Origin: Dehalococcoidia bacterium
Lineage (GTDB): Bacteria; Chloroflexota; Dehalococcoidia; GIF9; UBA5629
Length of the DNA stretch: 64,000 nt
Direction of reading: 5' to 3'
NCBI GenBank assembly: GCA_041653995.1
Contig: JBAZEK010000002.1
Coordinates: forward strand, 62,001-126,000
Shown here: positions 26,944 through 36,419 of the stretch, piece by piece
How the letters are laid out: the number at the start of each line of letters is the position of its first letter
How positions within the stretch are numbered: position 1 is the stretch's first letter
Program-made: the position numbers and the translations under genes
The notes under the pieces: generated by a model
Database searches by the model: none
The model's input: only the letters and a program-made list of their open reading frames with translations
Told to the model about the DNA's origin: nothing

Positions 26944-27638
26944 AGCTTGCGGTTGGACATCCTGCGATACATCAGCAGCAGCGCTTTCTTGGTGTCGCTG
27001 GCCACCCTCGATTTCTCGCTGGTCTTTACCCTGTAGCGGAAGAGCCAGTAGGTGAACTCCTTGAGCTCGGTCAGTGTCAGAGATTTGCGGTGCGAATACC
27101 TCATCTCTTTCTGGAAGCTGTTTAACAGGTCGTTCAGCTCAGCCCTGTAGATTCTTTTATATGCCCTGGCGGCCTCTTCTTCGGGGCCGAGAGGTACGAT
27201 GCTGGCCTTCCTGACCTCATAGATGGTTGCCAGCAGTAAAGCCTGCTCAATCAGAACGCCGTAAAGGTAATTTAAATAGGCTCGATATTTGGCCGGCCCC
27301 AGCGCCGCCTTGAATTCCTGCTCGCTCATCTTAACCGGGGGCCGGTCGAAGAAGAGCAGACCGTTCAACTCATCTTCGGGTATCGAACCGCTTATCTCGT
27401 CACAAAGCCGCTCGGCCAGGCGCAGCCAGTCGAATGCCTCTCCTCCCACCAGGTAGAGGTAATGCTCCCCCTTGTATTCCTCCTCCGTGCTGCGCCACAT
27501 GGCAATGGCCTCGAGCAGCACGGTATACCAGTTCCTGCCGGCTTTAACCTGGTCTTTGAGATGTTGTATGGCGCGCGCATCGCCCGCCAGGGCCGCCGCA
27601 CTCCGGGCCCGGTCATTATCCTGATGCATTCTCTTCAT
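26940..27638 (-). CDS. Conserved-looking protein of unknown function
   Basis: A 232-residue, mostly helical, soluble protein that I do not recognise. Features are a tryptophan- and charge-rich middle ('AIAMWRSTEEEYKGEHYLY', 'GGEAFDWLRLAERL') and a basic C-terminal third with many Arg and Lys ('FRYRVKTSEKSRVASDTKK'). No signal peptide or membrane segment is visible. It lies 15 bp downstream of polX in the same direction and could be co-transcribed with it. Its stop codon overlaps that of the convergent valS. The codon use matches the neighbours, so the gene is probably native. Confidence 0.7.
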   Translation of the reverse strand: MKRMHQDNDRARSAAALAGDARAIQHLKDQVKAGRNWYTVLLEAIAMWRSTEEEYKGEHYLYLVGGEAFDWLRLAERLCDEISGSIPEDELNGLLFFDRPPVKMSEQEFKAALGPAKYRAYLNYLYGVLIEQALLLATIYEVRKASIVPLGPEEEAARAYKRIYRAELNDLLNSFQKEMRYSHRKSLTLTELKEFTYWLFRYRVKTSEKSRVASDTKKALLLMYRRMSNRKL

Positions 27639-27653
27639 CGCATTTTACCTTTG

Positions 27654-29381
27654 TCATGCACGGCTCCTGTGCAGGAAAGCCAGCACCTCATTCAAAGGTC
27701 TGGTATTTAAAATATCGCTGGACCGGCACCATGCCCGGCGGGCCACGCCGATGCCGAACTTCATGAAACCGAGATGGTATACGGCATGGGCGTCGGTGCC
27801 GATGGCCAGGGTCACCCCCAGCTCGCGCGCACGATAGGCATGAATGTCCTTGAGGTCCAGCCGGTCGGGGATGGCATTTATCTCCAGAGCTTTGCCGTGT
27901 TTTACGGCGGCGCTGTATACGGCCTCCAGGTCTACATCCACCGGCTCGCGCTCCCCTATCTTGCGGCAGGTGGGGTGGGCTATCATATCGACGTGAGGAT
28001 GCTCGATCGCGCCTATTATACGGCGTGTCATCACGTCCCTGGCCTGCATGAAGGACGAATGCACCGAGGCTATCACGATATCCATCTCAGCCAGAATATC
28101 GTCGGGAAGGTCCAGGCTGCCGTCCGCCTTTATGTCCACCTCGACTCCGTTGAGCAGATACGGCCCGCTGCCTGAGGCGTTCAGCCTTTTTATCTCCTCC
28201 GTCTGCCTGGCGACCCGGTCCAGCTTCCTGTCGCTGCCGATATTGCGTCCGCTGGAGTGATCGGTGATGGCCATGTACTGGTAACCCAGCTCTCCGGCCG
28301 CAGCCGCCATAGCTTCGATGGTATCTATGCCGTCGCTGCCGATGGTATGCGTGTGAAAATCACCTTTTAAATCCTTTTGCTCGATCAGATCGGGAATAGC
28401 CTTTCTCTCCGCAAGGTCGATTTCGCCCATATCCTCCCTGATCTCGGGAGGGATATACTGCAAACCGAGGTAAGCGTAGAAAGAGTCTTCACGTGCAAAC
28501 CTCTCCACTCTGCCGGTCTTGATATCCGTGATGCCGTACTCACTGAGGCTGAATCCCTTCTTTTGCGCCCAGGTGCGCAGCGTGACATTATGCTGCTTGC
28601 TACCCGTGAAATGCTGCAGCAGCGATCCAAAATCCGCATGCTCCACCATACGCAGGTCGGCCTGCAGCCCGCCCGGCAGGATCACGCTGGCCTTGGTGGG
28701 TCCCTGCGCCAGCACCTCCCTCACCTGCGGTAAAGATACAAAAGCCCTGATAACTGCCTCGGAATCATCGGCGGTGCCCATCAGATCGATGTCGCCCACG
28801 GTCTCCGTAAACCTGCGCAGGCTGCCGGCAGGCGTGAGGTTGAGCACGCCCGGCACGGCTTGCAATGCGCCTAATACCTCCTCGACCACAGGCAGGGCTT
28901 CTCCCAGGGGGATGCGCCTGTCTTTGCGCCTGAATGCTTCGATGGCGCGCAGTATATTGGCGGCCGTCTTGTCTCCCATCCTTTCCAGCCCGGCCACCCT
29001 GCCGTCCCTGATGGCCGCCTCAAGCTGGTCAACGGTTCCCACACTCAGTTCGGTAGCCAGCTTGTACGCGGTCCTGGGACCGATGCCGGGTATGTCCATC
29101 AGGTTGATGAAGCCCTCGGGCAGGCTGGCCTTCAGCTCCTCGTAAAACCTCAGCCGGCCTGTGGTGATAAGCTCCACCGACTTGGCCGCGATGGCGTCGC
29201 CGATGCCCGCGACGTCCCGGAAATCCCTGCCCTCCTCATGCATCAATTCCATCTCCTCGGGCAGGTGCCTGATGGTCTCGGCGGCGCGCGCATAGGCACG
29301 TATTTTGAACCTGTTTTCGCCCTTGAGCTCCAGCAGGTCGGCTATATTATCGAAAACCGTGGCTATTTCAGCGTTTTTCAC
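27654..29381 (-). CDS. polX: DNA polymerase/3'-5' exonuclease PolX
   Basis: Family X repair polymerase fused to a PHP exonuclease; 575 residues. The N-terminal helix-hairpin-helix region has 'MDIPGIGPRTAYKLATEL'. The polymerase catalytic block is 'GSLRRFTETVGDIDLMG', with the third carboxylate in 'LQADLRMV'. The PHP domain starts at 'GDFHTHTIGSDG' and has 'AMTDHSSGRNIG'-like sequence, seen as 'AITDHSSGRNIG', and later His/Asp ligands ('IAHPTCR', 'IGTDAHAVYHL'). A role in short-gap base excision repair is known for the family. Confidence 0.94.
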   Translation of the reverse strand: MKNAEIATVFDNIADLLELKGENRFKIRAYARAAETIRHLPEEMELMHEEGRDFRDVAGIGDAIAAKSVELITTGRLRFYEELKASLPEGFINLMDIPGIGPRTAYKLATELSVGTVDQLEAAIRDGRVAGLERMGDKTAANILRAIEAFRRKDRRIPLGEALPVVEEVLGALQAVPGVLNLTPAGSLRRFTETVGDIDLMGTADDSEAVIRAFVSLPQVREVLAQGPTKASVILPGGLQADLRMVEHADFGSLLQHFTGSKQHNVTLRTWAQKKGFSLSEYGITDIKTGRVERFAREDSFYAYLGLQYIPPEIREDMGEIDLAERKAIPDLIEQKDLKGDFHTHTIGSDGIDTIEAMAAAAGELGYQYMAITDHSSGRNIGSDRKLDRVARQTEEIKRLNASGSGPYLLNGVEVDIKADGSLDLPDDILAEMDIVIASVHSSFMQARDVMTRRIIGAIEHPHVDMIAHPTCRKIGEREPVDVDLEAVYSAAVKHGKALEINAIPDRLDLKDIHAYRARELGVTLAIGTDAHAVYHLGFMKFGIGVARRAWCRSSDILNTRPLNEVLAFLHRSRA

Positions 29382-29417
29382 AACGATTATTTTACCACGT
29401 GTATCCCGTATTCATGG

Positions 29418-29423
29418 TATAAT
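29418..29423 (+). promoter_or_regulatory. Candidate -10 element before the acyl-CoA ligase gene
   Basis: A perfect TATAAT lies about 50 bases before the GTG start at 29474. No convincing -35 is seen at the right distance, so this is weak on its own. The start is also preceded by a strong GAGGAGG ribosome binding site. Confidence 0.35.
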
Positions 29424-29473
29424 CGATGCCTGATTCAATCCCAGGCGGCAATAACATGACGAGGAGGTAAGCA

Positions 29474-31165
29474 GTGGCCGATTATCCCTGGTTAAACAAC
29501 TACGATGAAGGTGTAGCCCACAGCCTGCAACCCTATCCCGATATCACGCTGCTCGAAGTCATCAAGGAGAACGCCAGGCAGAACCCGGATCATATGATGA
29601 TCTGGTTCAAAGGCAATACCATATCCTACCGGCAGTTTGCGGAGTATGTGGATATACTGGCGAAGGCGCTGATCGGCACGGGTGTCAAGAAGGGCGACCG
29701 TGTTGCGCTGATCATGCCTAACTGCCCGCAGATAATCATCGGCCAGTTTGCCGTATGGAGGGCGGGCGGCATCACGGCACAGGTCAATCCCCTGTACTCC
29801 GAGGAAGAGTTGGTTCATGCGCTCAAGGACTGCGGCGCCGAGACCGTTATCGTGCTGACACCGTTCTATAGCCAGGTTAAGAAAGTCCAATCGAAAACAA
29901 ATGTGAAAACGATCATAGCCACCTCCATCAAGGAATACCTGAGCCCGTTCATGCGAACCATGTTCACCCTGCTGATGGAGAAGAAAGGGGGGCACCGGAT
30001 CGAGCTGCAGCCGGGGGACCTCTGGCTGCAGGACATCATGCGCAAATATGCCGGCACAGCTCTCCCGCCTGTTATGGTAGGCCCCAGGGATACCGCGCTG
30101 ATACTTTTCAGCGGAGGCACAACAGGCTCACCCAAGGGTGTTATGCACTCTCATCAGGGCATTGTCATGAACGCAATGCAGATCCGCGCCTGGTGCTCGC
30201 CTATCCTGAAGGGCTGGGTCGATAAGGCTGTTTTATTGATGCCCATCTTCCATGGCGCGGGCAACTGGATACTCATCTCGACCATCGTGAATCCGCCGGT
30301 ACCCATTGTCTTGATACCCAATCCGCGCGACATCAAGGACCTGCTGGCCACCTTTAAAAAGACCAGGCCGACCTTCTTCCCGGGGGTGGCCACGCTCTTT
30401 ATCGCCCTTATGAACCATCCAGATGTAAAGTCGGGCAAGATGGATTTCAGCAATCTCAAGATGTGCATCACCGCCGCGGCGCCGCTGCTGGTGGAGACCA
30501 AGAAAAGCTGGGAGGCCCTGACCGGGGGCAAGATCGTAGAGGCCTACGGCCTGAGCGAATCCGGCATACTGGTCATGGGTCCGGTCGTGGGGAAATGGAA
30601 GGAGGGCTCGGTGGGCATGCCCACGCCGGATGTGGAGATGAAGATCGTCGATATCGACACGGGAACACAGGAGCTGAAGACGGGCGAGGACGGCGAGATC
30701 ATCGTGAAAGCCCCGCACCTGATGCAGGGTTACTGGAACCACCCAGAGGCCACCGCCGAGATGTTCCGCGGCGATTGGCAGTTTACCGGAGATATCGGCC
30801 ACCTGGACGAGGACGGATATCTATTTATCACCTCCCGCAAGAAGGAGCTGATCAAACCCAGCGGCCACCAGGTATACCCGGGCGAAGTGGAAGAGGTGAT
30901 CACTCAGCATCCGGCGGTGCTGGAGGTCAGCGTAGCCGGAGTCAGGGACGACGTACAGGGCGAGGCCGTCAAAGCCTGGATCGTTCTGAAGCCGGACCAG
31001 ACAAGCACCGCACAGGAAATTCAGGCTTTCTGCAAAGAACGCCTGACCGCCTACAAAGTGCCGAAGCATGTAGAGTTCAGGACCGAATTGCCCAAGTCGA
31101 TGGTCGGCAAGATCATGCGACGCATACTGCAGGAAGAAGAGGCCAAGAAGCAGAAAGCCAATTGA
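29474..31165 (+). CDS. Long-chain acyl-CoA ligase (AMP-forming), copy 1
   Basis: ANL-superfamily enzyme of 563 residues that activates a carboxylic acid to its CoA thioester through an acyl-adenylate. The phosphate-binding loop is 'FSGGTTGSPKGVMHSH', the adenylate motif is 'EAYGLSESG', and the hinge/C-terminal block is 'FTGDIGHLDEDGYLFI' followed by 'KPSGHQVYPGEVEEV', with the catalytic Lys expected in 'KSMVGKIMRR'. The N-terminus 'WLNNYDEGVAHSLQPYP' is shared with the ligase at 62844, so the two are paralogues. The GTG start has 'GAGGAGG' seven bases upstream. Confidence 0.92.
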   Translation: MADYPWLNNYDEGVAHSLQPYPDITLLEVIKENARQNPDHMMIWFKGNTISYRQFAEYVDILAKALIGTGVKKGDRVALIMPNCPQIIIGQFAVWRAGGITAQVNPLYSEEELVHALKDCGAETVIVLTPFYSQVKKVQSKTNVKTIIATSIKEYLSPFMRTMFTLLMEKKGGHRIELQPGDLWLQDIMRKYAGTALPPVMVGPRDTALILFSGGTTGSPKGVMHSHQGIVMNAMQIRAWCSPILKGWVDKAVLLMPIFHGAGNWILISTIVNPPVPIVLIPNPRDIKDLLATFKKTRPTFFPGVATLFIALMNHPDVKSGKMDFSNLKMCITAAAPLLVETKKSWEALTGGKIVEAYGLSESGILVMGPVVGKWKEGSVGMPTPDVEMKIVDIDTGTQELKTGEDGEIIVKAPHLMQGYWNHPEATAEMFRGDWQFTGDIGHLDEDGYLFITSRKKELIKPSGHQVYPGEVEEVITQHPAVLEVSVAGVRDDVQGEAVKAWIVLKPDQTSTAQEIQAFCKERLTAYKVPKHVEFRTELPKSMVGKIMRRILQEEEAKKQKAN

Positions 31166-31173
31166 GGAGAATT

Positions 31174-31240
31174 GGCGGGCGCACCTGAAGGTACGCCCCT
31201 ATACGTGGATTAATGTAGGGCGGGTTTTTAAACCCGCCCG
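31174..31240. repeat. Hairpin repeat, mosaic family copy C (two units)
   Basis: The first hairpin reads GGGCGCACC...GGTACGCCCC (about 31177-31200). The second reads GGGCGGGTTT...AAACCCGCCC (31218-31239). Both units recur in copy D at 36347-36409, and one each in copies A and B. It fills the interval between the acyl-CoA ligase and the convergent secA and may end transcripts from either side. Confidence 0.6.
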
Positions 31241-31281
31241 AGGATGGCGCAATGAAGGGGGTGCGAAGCTACAGGGGCGGC

Positions 31282-33900
31282 CTACTTTCCGTGGCAGTGC
31301 TTGTATTTCTTGCCTGAGCCGCAGGGGCAGGGGTCATTGCGGCCGACCTTCTGGCCGGGAACAGCAGAGGGCCTGCGCGCCGGCAGCTCTTTTTTCTCGA
31401 TGCTGACCTTGAATATAGTATGCACGATATCGTGCTGTATGCCGGCCATCAGGCTATCGAAATAAGCCCCTCCCTCTTTCTTATATACGACCAGCGGGTC
31501 GATCTGCCTGACCGACTGCAGGCCCACGCTCTGGCGCAGGTGGTCCATGGCGGTCAGATGTTCCTTCCAGTGGTCGTCGATCACCCTGAGCATTACCAGG
31601 CGCTCAAGTAATCTCATCTGCTCCGGCCCCTGGCTTTTCTCCCTGAGCTCGTATACCTGGCGGCTATAGTCGATCAACCTCTCGGTGATCTGCTTCTTGC
31701 CCAGTTTATCCATCTGCATGTCCGCCACGTTTTCGGGCAGAGGCAGCATCTCCGTGACCTCCCTCAAAATGCCCTCCAGATCCGGCGCATCGTAGCCATG
31801 GCAATAAGTATTTACTATCTGTTCGATCTGCTTCTCGACCAGCTCCTGAATATTGGCCTTGAGATCGGCCCCCGACAGTATCTTGTCGCGCTCACCGTAG
31901 ATGACTTCCCTGTGCCTGTTGACCACGTTGTCGTAGTCGACCAGATGCTTGCGGATGTCGAAGTGGAAGGCTTCAACCTTGACCTGCGAGTTCTCGATCG
32001 CCTTGCTGATCATGGGGTGCTCGATCGACGTATTCTCGTCCATGCCGGCCCATTCCATCACGCTTTTAACACGGTCCCCACCGAATCGCTTGACTATATC
32101 ATCCTCGAGCGAGACGAAGAACTGCGAGGCCCCGGGGTCGCCCTGGCGTCCGGCGCGGCCGCGCAGCTGGTTGTCGATGCGCCGGGCCTCGTGCCTCTCC
32201 GTGCCGATGACATGCAGCCCGCCGAGTTCCAGCACCTTTTCGTGTCCCAACTTCCACTCATTATATTTCCGCTGGAACTCCTTCTCGTCCTCGAAATCCT
32301 CCGTCTGAGGCGGCTTGCCTCCCAGTATGATGTCCACGCCGCGCCCCGCCATATTGGTTGCCACGGTCACGGCGCCCACCCTGCCGGCCTGCTTGATGAT
32401 CTCCGCCTCGCGCTCGTGGTACTTGGCGTTGAGTATCTCGTGCCTCACACCCCTACGCATCAGCAGATCATCTAAAAGCTCGGACTTTTCGATGGAGACG
32501 GTGCCGACCAGAACCGGTTTACCCTCTTTGCTAAGCTTCTCTATCTCGTTGGCGATAGCCTTGAACTTGGAGTCTTCATCCTTGTAGATCAAGTCCTGAT
32601 GGTCCACCCGTACCATAGGCCTGTTGGTGGGCATAACCACCACATCGAGCTTATATATCTTGAAAAGCTCCTCGGCCTCGGTGGCCGCGGTGCCCGTCAT
32701 GCCGGCCAGCTTGCTGTAAAGGCGGAAGTAGTTCTGGAAGGTGATGGTGGCCAGCGTGATGCTCTCCTTCTGTATCTTGACCTTCTCCTTGGCCTCGATG
32801 GCCTGGTGCAGGCCCTCCGAGTAGCGTCGGCCGAACATCAACCGGCCCGTAAACTCATCCACGATGATTACTTCGCCGTTCTTGAGCATATAGTCTTTAT
32901 CGCGCCTGAACAGCACCTGCGCCTTGAGAGCGTTGTCCATGAAAGTGCTGAGGTGATAGTTGGAAGGATCGTAGAGGCTGGGCGCCTTAAGCAATCCCTC
33001 GCGGCGCAGCATCTCCTCCATGCGGTTGATGCCCGATTCCGCCAGGTAGACCTGCCGCTCCCGTTCCTCGATCTTATAGTCTTCGGGAGTCAGATGCGAT
33101 ACCAGCCTTGCGAAGGTATAGTATTTCTGTGTAGCCTCCTCGGCTTGCCCGCTGATGATGAGCGGAGTGCGCGCCTCGTCGATGAGTATGTTGTCCACCT
33201 CGTCCACGATGGCATAGCTCAGCGGCCTCTGCACTTTCTGAGACATATCCAGCACCATGTTATCGCGCAGATAATCGAAGCCGAACTCGTTATTGGTGCC
33301 GTAGGTTATACCGGCCGCGTACGCTTCCCGGCGGGCCACCGGACGGAAATGCGGCCAGCGGCTGTCCTTCTCGTTAACATATTCCGGGTCGTAAATCAGC
33401 GCCGGCAGCTGTTCGCTGGCGCTCTGCACAGGGTAGATGCTGGCGACGGTGATTCCCAGGGCGCTGAAAACAGGGCTCATCCAGTAGGCGTCGCGGCGGG
33501 CCAGGTAATCGTTGACGGTCACCAGGTGGCAGCCCTTGCCCTCCAGCGCATTAAGATAAAGCGGAAGCGTAGCCACCAGCGTCTTGCCCTCGCCGGTCTT
33601 CATCTCGGCGATCTTGCCCTCATGCAGCACGATGCCGCCCATAAGCTGAACATCGAAATGCCTCAACCCGATGGTGCGGCGAGAGGCCTCCCTCACTGCA
33701 GCGAAAGCCTCGGGCAGCAGGCCATCCAGGGTCTCGCCGTCCGCCAGCCGCTGCCTGAACTGCGCGGTCTTATACTTCAATTCTTCATCGGAAAGGCCCT
33801 GGAATTGCGGCTCCAGATCGTTTATCTGCTTTACCAGGGGTTTGAAGCGGCTTATTTCTCTTTCGTTGGAATCGAACAGTTTGCCTAACCAGCTCGGCAT
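31282..33900 (-). CDS. secA: Preprotein translocase ATPase SecA
   Basis: Motor of the Sec export pathway; 872 residues. Walker A is 'KTGEGKTLVA' at about 101-110, the DEAD-type box is 'IVDEVDNILIDEARTPLI', and the second helicase half has 'AGRGVDIILGG' and 'QLRGRAGRQGDPG'. The C-terminus carries the SEC-C zinc motif 'NDPCPCGSGKKYKHCHG', which binds SecB or the ribosome in other bacteria. 'GGAAGG' precedes the ATG. Eight bases separate it from prs upstream in the same operon. Confidence 0.97.
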   Translation of the reverse strand: MPSWLGKLFDSNEREISRFKPLVKQINDLEPQFQGLSDEELKYKTAQFRQRLADGETLDGLLPEAFAAVREASRRTIGLRHFDVQLMGGIVLHEGKIAEMKTGEGKTLVATLPLYLNALEGKGCHLVTVNDYLARRDAYWMSPVFSALGITVASIYPVQSASEQLPALIYDPEYVNEKDSRWPHFRPVARREAYAAGITYGTNNEFGFDYLRDNMVLDMSQKVQRPLSYAIVDEVDNILIDEARTPLIISGQAEEATQKYYTFARLVSHLTPEDYKIEERERQVYLAESGINRMEEMLRREGLLKAPSLYDPSNYHLSTFMDNALKAQVLFRRDKDYMLKNGEVIIVDEFTGRLMFGRRYSEGLHQAIEAKEKVKIQKESITLATITFQNYFRLYSKLAGMTGTAATEAEELFKIYKLDVVVMPTNRPMVRVDHQDLIYKDEDSKFKAIANEIEKLSKEGKPVLVGTVSIEKSELLDDLLMRRGVRHEILNAKYHEREAEIIKQAGRVGAVTVATNMAGRGVDIILGGKPPQTEDFEDEKEFQRKYNEWKLGHEKVLELGGLHVIGTERHEARRIDNQLRGRAGRQGDPGASQFFVSLEDDIVKRFGGDRVKSVMEWAGMDENTSIEHPMISKAIENSQVKVEAFHFDIRKHLVDYDNVVNRHREVIYGERDKILSGADLKANIQELVEKQIEQIVNTYCHGYDAPDLEGILREVTEMLPLPENVADMQMDKLGKKQITERLIDYSRQVYELREKSQGPEQMRLLERLVMLRVIDDHWKEHLTAMDHLRQSVGLQSVRQIDPLVVYKKEGGAYFDSLMAGIQHDIVHTIFKVSIEKKELPARRPSAVPGQKVGRNDPCPCGSGKKYKHCHGK

Positions 33901-33908
33901 AATCCTTC

Positions 33909-34868
33909 CTAATCTTCAAACATGGCGCCGACGGACATTCCCGTGTGTATGCGGTGTATGGCCTCGCCCAGCAGGGGCGCAATCGGCAGCACGGTGATTT
34001 TGCTTATCTTCTTCTTTCCATTTAAAGGGATCGTGTCGGCCACCACGACCTCCTTGACCTTGGACTTGGAGATGCGTTCAATGGCCGGCCCGGAGAACAC
34101 CGGGTGCGTGCAGCAGGCGTAAACTTCTTTTGCGCCGGCCTTCAGCAATGTATCCACAGCGCTGACCAGCGACCCGGCCGTATCGATCTCGTCGTCCACC
34201 GTGATGGCGCGCTTGCCTTCAACTTCACCTATAATGTTCAGCGTCTCGGTGGTATCGTCGTTGCCCATGCGCCTTTTCTCGATAATGGCCAGCGGAACAT
34301 TGAGCTTTTCCGCCAGGTCGCGCGCCCGCTTGCTGATGCCGATATCGGTGGCGACCACCACGACGTCCTTGAGCTTCTTGCTCCTCCAGTAATCGCTGAC
34401 CAGGAAAAGGGCGGTCAGTTCGTCCACGGGGATGTTGAAAAAGCCCTGGATCTGCGCCGCATGTAGATCGACCGTAAGAATTCGGTTGGCGCCGGCCGTG
34501 CAGAGCAGGTCCGCCACCAGACGCGCGGTGATGGGGACACGCGGCTGGTCTTTCTTATCGGTACGCGAGTAGCCGTAGTAAGGTACAACGGCCGTGATGC
34601 GGTCGGCTGAGGCGCGCTTAAAGGCATCCAGCATGATCAGCAGCTCTACAAGGTTCTTGTTGACCGGTGAGCATATCGGCTGGATAATGAACACATCGCG
34701 TTCGCGCACGTTCTCCAGGATCCGCACGAATGTGTTCTCGTTGCTGAACTCGAAGACCTCGATCTTGCCCAGCGGAATGCCAAGGTAATCGCAGACCGAG
34801 CTGGCGAGCGTCGGGTGGGCGTTGCCGCAGAAAACCTTGATCTCGTCCTGGCCTGCAAATTGCCTCAT
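33909..34868 (-). CDS. prs: Ribose-phosphate pyrophosphokinase
   Basis: Makes PRPP from ribose 5-phosphate and ATP for nucleotide, His and Trp synthesis. The 319-residue protein has the flexible-loop motif 'VVPYYGYSRTDKK' (usually VIPYFGYARQDRK), 'TVDLHAAQIQGFF', and the PRPP loop 'TVDDEIDTAGSL', in which the usual Met/Ile after the Asp pair is Glu. A 'GGAGG' ribosome binding site precedes the ATG. It is upstream of secA on the same strand. Confidence 0.94.
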   Translation of the reverse strand: MRQFAGQDEIKVFCGNAHPTLASSVCDYLGIPLGKIEVFEFSNENTFVRILENVRERDVFIIQPICSPVNKNLVELLIMLDAFKRASADRITAVVPYYGYSRTDKKDQPRVPITARLVADLLCTAGANRILTVDLHAAQIQGFFNIPVDELTALFLVSDYWRSKKLKDVVVVATDIGISKRARDLAEKLNVPLAIIEKRRMGNDDTTETLNIIGEVEGKRAITVDDEIDTAGSLVSAVDTLLKAGAKEVYACCTHPVFSGPAIERISKSKVKEVVVADTIPLNGKKKISKITVLPIAPLLGEAIHRIHTGMSVGAMFED

Positions 34869-34993
34869 TTTATTACCTCCAATCGTAATGCCTGATTATT
34901 ATAGCATCAACTACTCAGCCGCCGATAATAGAGGCGGGGCTATAAGCGGTGCCGCAAAGAGCGCACGGCAACCGGAAACGGCTTCATATAGGG

Positions 34994-34999
34994 TATAAT
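34994..34999 (+). promoter_or_regulatory. Candidate -10 element before the M20 peptidase gene
   Basis: A perfect TATAAT in 'GGGTATAATCTC', 34 bases before the ATG at 35033. The -35 region does not match consensus. The same GGTATAATCTC string precedes tRNA-His at 41956. Confidence 0.4.
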
Positions 35000-35032
35000 C
35001 TCTGGAAGAAAAGACCGCGGAGAAGCATAAAT

Positions 35033-36343
35033 ATGAATTTAAACGCAGCCGAACTGCTCAGCCGCTATTTAAGGCTGGACACATCCAATCCACCGGGAAA
35101 CGAACACCTCGCGGCCAATTTCCTGGCAGCTATCTTCTCCGCTGAGGACATACCTTACAGGCTCTTTGAGCCGCGTCCCCGCCGCGTCTCCATACGGGCG
35201 GAGCTGAAAGGTTCGGGACAGAGGGCTCCCCTTATACTTCTGCACCATACCGATGTAATCGCGGCGGATAAAAACGAATGGAGCTTCGATCCCTTTGGCG
35301 GCGAAATCATAGACGGGTATATCTGCGGCCGCGGCGCCCTCGATACCAAGTCCCTGGGCATTATGCAGCTGCTGGCCTTCCTGGATATAAGACATCATAA
35401 ACTTCAGCTTAACCGTGATCTTGTCTTCCTGGCCACAGCCGACGAGGAGTCCGGCGCTGACTGCGGCGTGGAATATTTACTGAGGGAGCATGCCCGGGAA
35501 TTCGGCGCGTCCCTGGTGCTCAACGAGGGCAGCTACGTGGTTGAGGGTATTGTGCCTGACCGGCTGCTGGCCATGATCTCCCCCGGGGAGAAAGGTCCCT
35601 GCTGGATGAGACTGAAAAGGCGGGGTTTGCCCGGCCACGGCTCCACGCCCCACGGCCTCAATCCTCTGGAGCGACTGAGCGAGGCGGTCAACCGGCTGCT
35701 CGAGCACAAAAGCAGGCCCAGGGTGACGCCCATCGTGGCGGAGTATTTCCGGCGCATGTCGCAGGCCTGGGATTTCCTCAAGCCTTATATGGAGGACGGC
35801 AGCGACGAGACGCTTTTAAAGCTCGTAGAGGAGAACGACCTGCTGGCCGTTCCGCAGATCAACGCCATGCTGAGGAACACGGTCAGCCTGAACTCGCTGC
35901 ACAGCGGCAACAAGGTCAATGTCATTCCCTCGTATGCCGAGGCCGAAGTCGACACCAGGCTGCTGCCTGGCCAGGATATCGATAGTTGGGTAGCCCTTAT
36001 AAAAAAACAGCTTGCCGACGATGAGATACAGATCGAATTCATCATGAAGGGCGAGGGCAATGAATCGACTATGGAAACGCAGGACTACGCAACGATCGAA
36101 GCGGCGCTGCTGGAGCACTATCCCGGCGCCATAGCAGCGCCATACCTGATGCTGGGCACCACCGACTCGCGCTTCTTCAGGAAGAAGGGAGTGACCTCGT
36201 ACGGCTTCTGCCCGGCGGTCATACCGGCCGAGCACTTAAAGTCGATTCACGGAACCGACGAGAAGATCGGCGTCGAGAGCATGGAAAAAGGGACAGAAGT
36301 GTACAGAGACATAGTCGTGAGACTGTGCACGGGTTCAGATTAA
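35033..36343 (+). CDS. M20-family metallopeptidase
   Basis: A 436-residue di-zinc amidohydrolase of the ArgE/DapE/CPG2 family. Metal and catalytic residues are visible as 'LLHHTDVIAADKNEW', 'GRGALDTKSLG' and 'ATADEESGADCG'. 'GHGSTPHGLNPLERL' marks the dimerisation lid, and 'LGTTDSRFFRKKG' holds the last ligand region. The frame opens at 34949, but the ATG at 35033 begins the family-typical 'NAAELLSRYLRLDTSNPPGN'. With the peptide importer at the start of the window, intracellular peptide breakdown is a plausible role. The exact substrate is unknown. Confidence 0.88.
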   Translation: MNLNAAELLSRYLRLDTSNPPGNEHLAANFLAAIFSAEDIPYRLFEPRPRRVSIRAELKGSGQRAPLILLHHTDVIAADKNEWSFDPFGGEIIDGYICGRGALDTKSLGIMQLLAFLDIRHHKLQLNRDLVFLATADEESGADCGVEYLLREHAREFGASLVLNEGSYVVEGIVPDRLLAMISPGEKGPCWMRLKRRGLPGHGSTPHGLNPLERLSEAVNRLLEHKSRPRVTPIVAEYFRRMSQAWDFLKPYMEDGSDETLLKLVEENDLLAVPQINAMLRNTVSLNSLHSGNKVNVIPSYAEAEVDTRLLPGQDIDSWVALIKKQLADDEIQIEFIMKGEGNESTMETQDYATIEAALLEHYPGAIAAPYLMLGTTDSRFFRKKGVTSYGFCPAVIPAEHLKSIHGTDEKIGVESMEKGTEVYRDIVVRLCTGSD

Positions 36344-36346
36344 ATC

Positions 36347-36409
36347 GTAGGGGCGCACCTGAAGGTACGCCCGGAAAATTTACGGTCGGGTTTAAAAACC
36401 CGCCCCTAC
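36347..36409. repeat. Hairpin repeat, mosaic family copy D (complete two-unit element)
   Basis: Outer arms GTAGGGG (36347-36353) and CCCCTAC (36403-36409) enclose two inner hairpins, GGGCGCACC...GGTACGCCC and CGGGTTT...AAACCCG. It lies between the M20 peptidase and the endonuclease III-like gene. This is the best delimited copy in the window. Confidence 0.65.
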
Positions 36410-36419
36410 TAAAACTGAC

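Noticed and set aside
32599..33888. A 429-codon open frame antisense to secA, and other long antisense frames
   Set aside because: They are mirror frames of well-conserved genes in GC-rich codons. No start signal or recognisable domain supports them.
21456..36409. Short palindromic repeats as a CRISPR array
   Set aside because: Copies are kilobases apart, lack regular spacers, and have no cas genes nearby.
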